Origin: Lycocorax pyrrhopterus obiensis
Lineage: Eukaryota > Chordata > Aves > Passeriformes > Paradisaeidae
Direction of reading: 5' to 3'
DNA: 64,000 bases
NCBI GenBank assembly: GCA_014706295.1
Contig: JACSVZ010000028.1
Span: 90,108-154,107 of the forward strand
This document shows, in pieces, positions 11,000-19,979 of this stretch. How positions within the stretch are numbered: the stretch's first letter is position 1; each line of letters starts with the position of its first letter. The translations under genes and the position numbers were made by a program. The notes beneath the pieces are model-generated. The model worked only from the letters and a program-made list of their open reading frames with translations, ran no database searches and was not told the origin of the DNA.

Positions 11000-12230
11000 G
11001 GGAATTTTGGGGTGGGACAAAATTCCAGGGGCGCGCCGGGCATCGAAATGGGATGGGGGGAACGGGATCCCGTAATTTCGGGGCGGGAGACAATTCCAGG
11101 GGTGCGCCGGGCATTGAAACGGGATGGAGGAATGGGATCCCATTTTTTCCCCTCTCCACTCCAGGAACAACCCCAGCGCTCTGATAACCCGGCGGGATCG
11201 AATTCCCCTCCCGGGCTGGGAATTTCGGGGCAGGAGAAAAATTCCAGAGGCACCGAAATGGGATGGAGGAATGGGATCCCAGATTTCCCTCTCCACTCCA
11301 GCAACAACCCCAGCGCTCTGATAGCCCGGCGGGATCATTCCCTGGAATTCCCGTGCCGGGGGTGGGAATTTCGGGCCGGGAGACAATTCCAGGGATGTCC
11401 TGCGCACCGAAATGGGATGGGGGGAATCGAATCCCGTTTTTTAACCCTTTCCACTTCAGGAACAACAATCCCAGCGCCAGCGCTCTGATAACCCGGCGGG
11501 ATCGAATTCCCATCCCGGGCTGGGAATTTTGGGGCGGGACACAATTCCAGGGATGTCCCGTGCACAGAAATGGGATGGGGGGAACGGGATCCCATAATTT
11601 TGGGGCGGGACACAATTCCAGGGGTGCGCCGGGCACTGAAACGGGATGGAGGAACGGGATCCCATTTTTTTTCCCCTCTCCACTCCAGGAACAGCAATCC
11701 AAGCGCTCTGATAACCCGGCGGGATCGAATTCCCATCCCGGGCTGGGAATTTCGGGGCAGGAGAAAAATTCCAGAGGCACCGAAATGGGATGGAGGAATG
11801 GGATCCCAGATTTCCCTCTCCACTCCAGCAACAACAACCCCAGCGCTCTGATAGCCCGGCGGGATCGAATTCCCTGGAATTCCCGTGCCGGGGCTGGGAA
11901 TTTCGGGCCGGGAGACAATTCCAGGGATGTCCTGCGCACAGAAATGGGATGGAGGAATGGGATCCTATTTTTTTTTCCCTCTCCACTCCAGGAAAAACAA
12001 CCCCAGCGCTCTGATAACCCGGTGGGATCATTCCCTGGAATTCTCACGCCGGGGCTGGGAATTTCGGGCCGGGAGACAATTCCAGGAGAGCGCCGGGCAC
12101 GAAAACGGGATGGGGGGGGGGTGGGAAACAGAATCCCGTATTTTTTTTTCTCCTTCCCCACTGCAGGAACAACAATCCCCGCGCCAGCAGAAGCTGCGCC
12201 CTGATAACCCGGCGGGTCCTCGGGAGCATC
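11000..12230. repeat. Higher-order tandem repeat upstream of PLVAP
   Basis: Seven units of 138-225 bp marked by CTCTGATAACCCGGCGGGAT at about 11,182, 11,320, 11,485, 11,710, 11,850, 12,012 and 12,202. Every third spacing is 527-530 bp, so three different units form a 528-bp higher-order unit present twice. Most units carry TCTCCACTCCAG, a good acceptor sequence. The last unit ends about 150 bp before the PLVAP start codon. Confidence 0.9.
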
Positions 12231-12325
12231 CGGCACAGCAGGAAGGAGCCCGGCAGGAGGAAATATTAAATCCCGGGATACAAACACCGCGTCGGGAGCA
12301 GCTCCGCCCCAGCCACGACCCCCCC

Positions 12326-12333
12326 TAAAAAAG
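12326..12333 (+). promoter_or_regulatory. PLVAP: TATA-like box of PLVAP
   Basis: TAAAAAAG in otherwise GC-rich DNA, 42-49 bp before the start codon. The position suits a very short 5' UTR. Weak evidence on its own. Confidence 0.3.
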
Positions 12334-12374
12334 CGGGGTCGCGGCGGGGTGGGGCGGCCAGAGCCGCGGCGAGG

Positions 12375-13973
12375 ATGGAGAAGAGCAGCTTCGCCATGGC
12401 CAAATTCGGCTTGGAGCCCAAGGAGGCGATCCCGAAGCGGGATTGCGGCTTTTACGCCAAGTACATTTTCCTTTTCACCTCGCTGATCCAGTTCCTGATC
12501 ATCCTGGGGCTCGTGCTCTTCATGGTGTACGGCAACGCCCAGGCGGGCACCGACACCCACCTGAGGCTGCTGGAGGAGCAGGCGCAGAGCCACTACCGCA
12601 GGATCGTCGCCCTGGGTGCCACCAACGGCAACCTGAGCCGCGCCCTCAACGCCACGCTCAAGGACAAGGAGAAGCTGCAGGGGCTGGCGCTGAAGGTGCA
12701 GAGGGAGCTGGAGAAGTGTAACAGCAGCCAGGCTTCCAGCAGCGTCCCGCAGGTGAATTCCCGGCATTCGGGGAGGGATTTTCGGGGCTGGAGCGGCCTG
12801 GGGGTGACGCCGGTGTTGTCCCCTCCTCGTCCCCCGCGGGTCTCGGTGGTGGTGCCGATGTGACGGCCCCAAGTCCTCAGGGGGTTTTGGCTGAGGGGGT
12901 TCCAGTCTCGGGGTCCTCCTCCTCCTCCTCCTCATCCTCGCGTTCTCCTGGAGCTCTCCCCGCATCCATGAGGTGGTGCCGGGGGTCCCTTTTGGGATTC
13001 TCTGACCTCTCTCCTCCTCCTCTTCCTCATCCTCGAGTTCTCCTGGAGCTCTCCCATCACTCATGAGGTGGTGCTGGGGGTCCCTTTTGGGATTCTCTGA
13101 CACCTCTCCTCTTCCTCGTCCTCATCCTCCTCCTTTTCCTCCTCCTCCTCATCTTCTCCAGCCCCTGGAGCTCTCCCATCACTCATGAGGTGGTGCCGGG
13201 GGTCCCTTTTGGGATCCTCTGACCCCTCTCCTCTTCCTCGTCCTCCTCATCCTCTCCAGTTCCCGGAATTCCCACAGAGCCCACAAAGTGATGCCGGGGG
13301 GGCTCCTTTTGGGATTCGCTGACTCCTCTTCCTCCTCCTCTTCCTCCTCCCCAGCCCCGGGGCTCTCTCCATTCCCTGTGGGGACCTGGATGATGTCAGG
13401 GGGTGTTTTGGGGGTGTTCTGACCCCTCTTCCTCCTCGTCCTCCTCCTCCTCAGCCCCTGGAGCTCTCCCAGCGCCCCTGAGGTGATGCCGGGGGGTCCT
13501 TTTGGGATTCTCTGACCCCTCTCCTCTTCCTCGTCCTCATTTCTCCTCCTCCTCAGCCCCTGGTGCTCACGAGGCGACAGCAGGGGAATCTCTGTGGGAT
13601 CCTCTGACCCCCCACCCCTTTCCTCCTCCTCCTCCTCCTCTTCCTCCTCATCCCCCAGGGCTCTCTCCATTCCCGGTGGGGACCTGGATGATGCTGGGGG
13701 GGTGTTTTTGGGGTGTTCTGACCCCCCTTTCCTCCTCCTCCTCCTCTTCCTCCTCATCCCCCAGGGCTCTCTCCATTCCCTTCGGGGACCTGGATGATGC
13801 CGGGGGGTGTTCTGACCCCCCCTTCCTCCTCCTCCTCCTCTTCCTCCTCATCCCCCGGGGCTCTCTCCATTCCCTGCGGGGACCTGGATGATGCCGGGGG
13901 TGTTTTTGGGGTGCTGACCCCCCCTTCCTCCTCCTCTTCCTCCCCCCAGCTGCAGGAGCTCGTGTACCTGCAG
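12375..13973 (+). CDS. PLVAP: PLVAP, 5' part (exon 1 and start of exon 2)
   Basis: Plasmalemma vesicle-associated protein forms the diaphragms of endothelial fenestrae and caveolae. Exon 1 is 12375-12752 (126 codons, donor CAG/GTGAAT). Exon 2 starts at 13950 after TCCCCCCAG, gives eight codons (LQELVYLQ) and is cut by the N-gap. Seen: a cytosolic tail of about 29 residues, a membrane helix at 30-52 (FLFTSLIQFLIILGLVLFMV) almost identical to the mammalian one, sequons N86-L-S, N92-A-T and N116-S-S, and the start of the extracellular coiled coil. ATG 12375 is the first ATG after the TATA-like box and fits the family. The rest of the protein is not on this strand; complementary exons lie on the - strand at 15,675-19,250. 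Confidence 0.9.
12870..13945. repeat. Pyrimidine-rich array in PLVAP intron 1
   Basis: Eight to ten units of 95-130 bp of (CCT)n tracts followed by CCCCAGGGCTCTCTCCATTC and GGGACCTGGATGATGCCGG. Units carry acceptor-like CCCCCAG, and the real exon 2 acceptor is the last one. Confidence 0.9.
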
Positions 13974-13998
13974 NNNNNNNNNNNNNNNNNNNNNNNNN
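13974..13998. other. Assembly gap (25 N)
   Basis: 25 N inside PLVAP exon 2. 25 is a placeholder length, so true distance and orientation across it are unknown. Confidence 0.99.
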
Positions 13999-14530
13999 TC
14001 GTTGCGTTTGCGTTCGTCGGCGCTGTGCGTGCGGTTTTCGGGACACCGGAACAAACGGGGATTTGGGAGTGCCGCGGACCGCTGCGTTTGGCACTTGCGA
14101 GAGATGGGCGAATCAAAGGGGCACGTGGGCGCTGAGGATGTCTTGGATATTATTTTTAGGGATTTTTGTGTTGGAAAGTGATGAGAGGGAAAGCGTTGTG
14201 TGCATCTTTGATGGGGTCCATCCGGTGTTTGTTGCGGTTGTCACTGTGTGAGGATTTTTTAAACTTCGGTGCTTCTGCGTGAAGTAGACATACATGTCGT
14301 TAGAGTACGGCGTGTTGATATTTTGCGCTGAGCTTCCTGAACTGAGTTTACAGCAATATAACGTCACACGTGTTTAAGTAACGATGAGTGTGTGTGAGAG
14401 AATAGTGGATCAGCAGAGCTGCCCGGTAAGTTGTCGGTGGCAAAAAGATCCATTATGCGGGATAGGACTGACCTGCTGAGTGTGCAACGTAGCATTCAGC
14501 ATATATCACTAAAGCATGCGGAATGCTCTC
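13999..14530. other. Compositionally odd segment after the gap
   Basis: About 530 bp with much higher A+T and T content than anything nearby, no tandem repeats, and no similarity I can recognise. It has no CR1, no exon with splice sites, and only short open frames. It sits directly against the N-gap, so it may be a poorly supported contig end. Confidence 0.6.
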
Positions 14531-15670
14531 TTTGAAAAAAGGGAAAGCCCACCTCCGGGTGTCCCCGCCTTGGGGTGTCCCCATCCCCGGTGCGATCCCC
14601 ATCCCTGTGCCCCAAACCCCCCCCTCCGACCCCAAGGATGCAGCGTGGGCGGGGTTTGGGACCGCCGGGATCCATCCCAACCCATGGAATTCCCCCAAGC
14701 CGTGGGAGATGGGAGGTTTTTCTGGGCCACCCCAAAAGTGGCGGCCGCTCCTTGGGGACACCCCCGTGTCACCCTCCGGGCTCGGGAAGCGCCTGGCGCT
14801 CCGAGATTATCCATGGAGGAGCTCCAGGAAATCCTCTGGCGCTGCTGAGTCACCCCCCATTCCCGGACCCTCAGCCGGGGCAGCGAGGCTTTGTCACCTC
14901 CTTTGTCACCTCCTTTGTCACCTTTGTCACCTCGACCCCGTCCTGCCATCGGGGGGGGGGATGGGACGCGGTGGCATCGCCATCCTTGGGAGGGTGGCAG
15001 GAGGTGGCAGCGCCCTTATCCCGGCACGGATGCGGTTTGGGGGGGACACTTTGGGATGGGGCCGGGGAGGGGACAAGGGACACTCCGGGAGGCCTCGGTG
15101 GCGCCGAGGCGCTGGCAGGGAGCGCCTGGCGTGCGGGCAGAGGCGGCGGGGCAGGAAAAGGATTTTCCACAGGAAGCGCGGCCATAAATCCCGGAGTGAC
15201 GGCCGGGAATGAATCCCTGCCCCGCTCCGGGGACGGGGGGTGGGGGGACAGCCCAGTCCCTCGTCCTTGGGGACAAGGACATCGCTGTCCCTTCGTCCTC
15301 GGGCATTTCCCACCCCTGCGCGGAGCCGCGACGGAATTCCCGCTCCCCATTCCCGGTTTTTCCACGGATTTCCATCCACACGTGCGGCGAGTTGTCCCCA
15401 AATTCGGGGCCGGCTGTTGTCCCGCTCCAGCCGGAAGGCGGGGATACATCTGAGGGGACACGCGGGGCGGGGGTTGGGGACACGGGGACAAAAGGGAGGG
15501 TGGCCCTCGGGCCGGGGTTGCCATCCGTGCTGCGGGAAGCACCTCCTGGGCGGCTCCTGGTTTTCCAAGCGTTTTTCCAGAGTTATCCGCTGTGGGAAAA
15601 CGGGATCAGGTCCCTGGCACCCCCAGGGGAGCCCGGGGTGGGGGGGGAGAGGTCCCCGTGTCACCTCTGT
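14531..15670. other. Non-repetitive GC-rich DNA, no gene seen
   Basis: Unique sequence downstream (on the - strand) of the PLVAP stop codon at 15,675. It could hold the PLVAP 3' UTR, but I see no canonical poly(A) signal on the - strand. A (TTTGTCACC)n patch lies at 14,890-14,935. Confidence 0.5.
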
Positions 15671-15674
15671 CCCC

Positions 15675-18600
15675 TCACCTGGAGTTCTTCAGGGTGGCCG
15701 TGTACTGCTCCACCACCTGCAGCATCCGCTGGAGCTCCTCCAGGTTCTTCTTTCCTGGTGGGATGGGGTTGGGATTGGGATGGGGTTGGGATGGGGTTGG
15801 GGTGGGTTGGGATGGGATTGGGATGGGTTGGGATGGATTGGGATGGGGTTGGGAGGGATTGGGATGGGGTTGGGATAGATTGGGATGGAGAGGATGGAGG
15901 TATGGAATGGATATTGGGATGGATTGGGATGGATTGGGATTGGATTGGGATAGATTGGGATGGATTGAGATGGATTGGGATGGGATTGGGATGGGTTGGG
16001 ATGGATTGGGATGGATTGGGATGGATTGGGATGGATGGATATGTGATGATTGGGATGGGGAATGGGAAGGATGGATGGAGGGATGTTTGGAGGTGTTGGA
16101 TGGTATTGGGATGGGAGGTTGACGTCGTGGGTGGATTGGAGGATTGGGATGTGGTGGGATGGTTGGATGTTGAGGATTGGGATTGGGATGGGGATGGGAT
16201 TGGGATGGGTTGGATGGATTGGGATGGGGTTGAGATGGGTTGGGATGGATTGGATGGTTGAGGATGGAGTTTGGGATGGGTGTGTGGATTGGATGTTGGC
16301 GGGATGTTGGATGATTGGATGTTGGGATGTTGGATGGTTGGGTGTTGGATGTTGGGATGGATTGGGATGGGATGGGTATGGGGAGGATTGGATTGGTTGG
16401 ATGGATGATGGTTGTTGGGATTGGGGATATGTGGGATTGGGATGGGATTTGGATGGATTGGGATGGGTTGGGATGGGGTTGGATGGATTGGGATGGGGTT
16501 GGGATGGATTTGGATGGATTGGGATGGATTGGGATGGGATTGGGATGGGTTGGGATGGGATTGGGATGGGTTGGGATGGATTGGGATGGATTGGGATGGA
16601 TTGGGAGGATTGGGATTGGGGGGAGATGGGCACCCAGGGGGACATGGTGACCCCTCAGGAGTGTCCCCCAGTCCGGCCAGGGACTCACCCATGGTGCCCA
16701 AGGTCGCCGGGTTCCTCAGGAATTCCATGTAGCTGCCGGTGCCGGGGAAGGAGCCCGAGCGGCCGGCGCTGCCCGGCACCCGCGAGCCCAGCAAGTCCAG
16801 GTGGGGGATATCTGGAGGGCAGCGGGAATGCAGGGGGCCAGTTGGGCAGTGGGGCAGTGGGCAGTGGGGGGGCGTGGCAATTGGGCGGGGCAGTGGGGCA
16901 GTGGTCAGTGGGGCAGTGGTCAGCGGGGACAGTGGTCAGCGGGGGCATGGTGCAGCGGCGGCAGTGGGCAGTGGGGCACCGGGCAGGGGTGGCCCCCTCC
17001 AGAGTCAGGCACCAGTCGCTGGTGGCACTGGTCAGCAGTGGCACTGTCCCCATGTCCCCGGTGCCCATGCCCGTCAAGCCCAGCATGCCCCCATGTCCCA
17101 ATCACGGGAGTCCCCAATGCCCCATGTCCCCATGTCTCCATAGGTGTTCCCATGGGTGTCCCCGTGTCACCAAGGGTGTCCCTGTGTCCCCATGTCCCCA
17201 GTGTCCCCATGGGTGTCCCCACGTCTCCAGTGCCCATTGTCCCCATGCCCCATACTCCCTGTGTCCCATGGTGTGCCATGTCCCAAAGGTGTCCCTGTCC
17301 CAAGGGTGTCCGGTCCCGTGGTTCCCACACCAGCCGCCAGTGTCCCATGTCCCAAGGGTGTCCGCCTCGGGTCCCACGTCCCAGTTGTCCCTGTGTCCCC
17401 GTGGGTGTCCCCACGTCCCCAAGGGTGTCCCCATGTCCCCAAGGGTGTCCTGTTGTCCCTGTGGGTGTCCCCATGTCCCCATGGGTGTCCCCACGTCCCC
17501 AAGGGTCCCATGTCCGCAAGGGTGTCCCATGTCCCAATGCCCGTTCCTGTCCCATGAGGTCCCCAGTGGTTCCCTCGTGTCCCGTGGTGTCCCATGTCCG
17601 TGGGTGTCCCCACATCCCAAAAGGTGTCCCCGTGTCCCCATGGGTGTCCCCATGTCCCCAAAAGGGTGTCCCTGTGTCCAAGGGTGTCCCTGTCCCCAAG
17701 GGTGTCCCTGTGTCCCCGTGGGTGTCCACATGTCCCCATGGGTGTCCCTATGTCCCCAAGGGTGTCCCCGTGTCCCCAAGGGTGTCCCCAAGTCCCCGCG
17801 GGTGTCCCCACGTCCCCACCTTGGCGCCCATGCAGACCCCGAGCTGCTCCCTCAGCGCCTCCGCCTGCGCCGCCGCCGCCCTCCTCTTCTCCTCCAGCTC
17901 CTTCCCCCACTTCTCCTTCTCCGCCTCCAGCTTCCTCCTCTCCTCCGCCCCGTCCCTCTCCCGCTTCTCCAGGCCCTGGATCCTCCTCTCCAGCTCCTGC
18001 ATCTCCCGGGAGCAGTTGAGGTGGCACTGCTGCACGCTCAGCTCGCAGGCGTTCTTGCGGACGTAGCGGGCGTCGCGCTCCTGCTGCCAGCGGAACAGCC
18101 CCTCCGTGCGCTCCTGCAGCTGCCTCAGCTCGTCCTCGGCCTCCCCGCACCGGATTTGCTTCACCAGCTCCGTGACCCTCTGGAATTTGTCGCCCACGTC
18201 ACCCTTGAGGGAGCGGCACTCGCGTCTCTGCAGCTCCAGCTCCGTCCTGCTGAAGTCCCCCTCGGTCTTGGCGCTCTGCAGGTCCTGCTGGCACCTGTCC
18301 CTGTCCCGGGTGGCTTTGGCCAGCGTGGCCTCGCTCTGCCGGCTGCTCTCCTCCAGGTTTTTCTTGGATAACGTCGCCTGGTCCAGCTGCCGCTGCAGCT
18401 GCAGCTTCTCGGCTTGGGGGGAGCGCACGGGGAGTTGGGGGGACGGGGTTTGGCTCCCCGCCCCCCCAGGTGCCACCCCATGGCTCGGGGTGACGCCTCT
18501 GCCTGGCACAGGTCACTCCAGGGAGGGGCTGGGGGTGCCCAGGAGGGTGGGAGGGGAGATTTGGGGGGGTCCTCAAAAGGTAGGAAGGGGGTGCTGGGGG

Positions 18601-19250
18601 TCCCCAGGGGGTGTTGGGGTCCCTCAAGGGGTGGGAGGGGATCCTGGAGTTCCGAAGGGGGTGCTGGAGGTGCCCAGGAAAGTGGGAAGGGGATCCTGGG
18701 GGGTTCCAGAGGGTTCTGGGGGTCCCCAAGGGGTGGGAAGGGGATGTTGGGGTTCCCCAAAGGGTGGGAAGAGGGTTCTGGAGGTCCCCAGGAGGATGGG
18801 AAGGGGGTTCTGGAGGACCTCAAGGGGTGTTGGGGGTACCCAAGGGGTGGGAAAGGTGGGTTGGGGGTTCTCAAAGGGAGGGAAGGGGTGCTGGGGTTCC
18901 TCGGTGGGTGCTGGGGGTCCAGAGAGGGATGGGAACGGGGTTCTGGGGGTTCCCAGAGGGTGGGAAGGGGATGCTGGGCTTCCAAAAGGGGTTCTGGGGG
19001 TCCCCAGGAGGGTGGGAAGGGGATGCTGGGCTTCCAAAAGGGGTTCTGGGGTCCCAGAGGTGGGAAGGGTGCTGGGCTCCAAAGGGGTTCTGGGGGTCAA
19101 GGGAAGATGCTGGTGTCCAAAGGGGTTCTGGGGGTCCCCAGGAGAGTGGGAAGGGGGTCTCCGAGGTTTTCGGGGGGGTCTCTTACCGCTGCAGGTGGTG
19201 TTGATGAGGGTGGTGGTCATGTGGCACTCGGCCAACCTCACCGGGAGCCG
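15675..19250 (-). CDS. PLVAP: PLVAP, 3' part (rest of exon 2 to stop codon)
   Basis: Exons in transcript order: 3' end of exon 2 (about 19,250-19,187, containing RLAECHMTTTLINTTCS), exon 3 (18412-17820, 198 codons with the joining base), exon 4 (16811-16689) and exon 5 (15756-15675, stop TGA at 15675-15677). All donors and acceptors are GT/AG. Exon 3 is a long Lys/Glu/Arg-rich coiled coil with spaced cysteines ending REQLGVCMGAK, matching the mammalian PLVAP ectodomain. Exons 4-5 give a Gly/Ser/Pro linker and LEELQRMLQVVEQY tail. Exon 2-3 and 4-5 phases agree, but exon 3 ends in phase 0 while exon 4 needs one extra base, so a micro-exon or sequence error is likely. No first exon exists on this strand. 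These exons complement, and do not overlap, the + strand exons, so I read one gene broken by an inversion. Confidence 0.85.
15760..16620. repeat. (GGGATTGGGATGGATT)n array in PLVAP intron 4
   Basis: About 860 bp of 5-10-bp words GGGAT, TGGAT and GGGGT, decaying toward the middle. Begins just 4 bp outside exon 5. The ORFs here (IPIHPNPSQS repeats) are artefacts. Confidence 0.95.
16820..17000. repeat. (GCAGTGGG)n short array
   Basis: Units of 8-17 bp, GGGGCAGTGGTCAGTGGG, in PLVAP intron 3, starting about 10 bp beyond exon 4. Confidence 0.85.
17045..17819. repeat. 18-bp minisatellite beginning at the PLVAP exon 3 donor
   Basis: About 40 units of 17-20 bp, core AAGGGTGTCCCCATGTCCCC. On the - strand the array begins at the donor itself (GTGGGGACGTGGGGACACC), so the intron's 5' end is the first repeat unit. 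Confidence 0.9.
18430..19175. repeat. GGTGGGAAGGGG array in PLVAP intron 2
   Basis: About 15 units of 36-60 bp, core GTCCCCAGGAGGGTGGGAAG and GGGGTTCTGGGGGTCC, filling the intron between the end of exon 2 and exon 3. Confidence 0.9.
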
Positions 19251-19480
19251 GGACCCCTTTTCCAGGGATTTTGGGAATTTGGGGATGAATCCATGAGCCG
19301 GGACCCCTTTTCCAGGGATTTTGGGAACTGGGGGATGAATCCATGAGCCGGGACCCCTTTTCCAGGGATTTTGGGAACTGGGGGATGAATCCATGAGCCA
19401 GGACTCTTTTTCCAGGGATTTTGGGAATTTTTGGGATGAATCCGTGAGCCAGGACCCCTTTCCCAGGGCTCTGGGGAATT
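19240..19480. repeat. 61-bp repeat at the PLVAP exon 2 edge
   Basis: Four copies of a 61-bp unit (GAGCCGGGACCCCTTTTCCA...GATGAATCCAT). The unit proximal to the exon runs into the coding segment. The 5' limit of this exon 2 piece is therefore unclear. Confidence 0.85.
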
Positions 19481-19554
19481 TTGGGAATTTTGGGAACATC
19501 CCTCTATCCCGGGATCCCACGGGATTTGGGGACAGCACTGCCTGAGGGATTTCG

Positions 19555-19740
19555 GGACCAGCCCCGTAGGAAATCGCTGGAATTCCTTGGAATTCCTTGG
19601 AATTCCAAGGGATTTCGGGCCCAGCGTCGTAGGAAATCGCCGGAATTCCTTGGAATTCCTTGGAATTCCAAGGGATTTCGGGCCCAGCCCCGTAGGAAAT
19701 CACTGGAATTCCTTGGAATTCCTTGGAATTCCAGGTGTAT
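19555..19740. repeat. 62-bp tandem repeat
   Basis: Three copies of a unit containing CGTAGGAAATCGCTGGAATT and GGAATTCCAAGGGATTTCGG, between the PLVAP and NR2F6 fragments. Confidence 0.9.
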
Positions 19741-19979
19741 CCGGCCTGGGAGCAGCCAAGCCGCTTCCATGGGATCACCAAGGATTGAATCCCAAAAGTT
19801 TTCCCGGTTTTCCAGAGACGTGGGGGGAGGAGGAAAATCCCGGGAACAGCCATTCCCATAAAATCCCGGCGAGGAAGAGCTCGGGAAGGGGCTCAGGGAT
19901 TCCCGGGATGGAGGAGGGGGTTGGGGGGGGGGTGTGTCACATTCCCGGGAATTCCGGCTGATCCCGGCGCTTCCCGCAG

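Noticed and set aside
13594..13973. Poly-Ser or poly-Glu protein
   Set aside because: Translation of (CCT)n tracts in PLVAP intron 1.
16050..18371. 773-residue open frame on the + strand
   Set aside because: Antisense to PLVAP exons and made of GGGATTGGGATGG and GTGTCCCC repeats.
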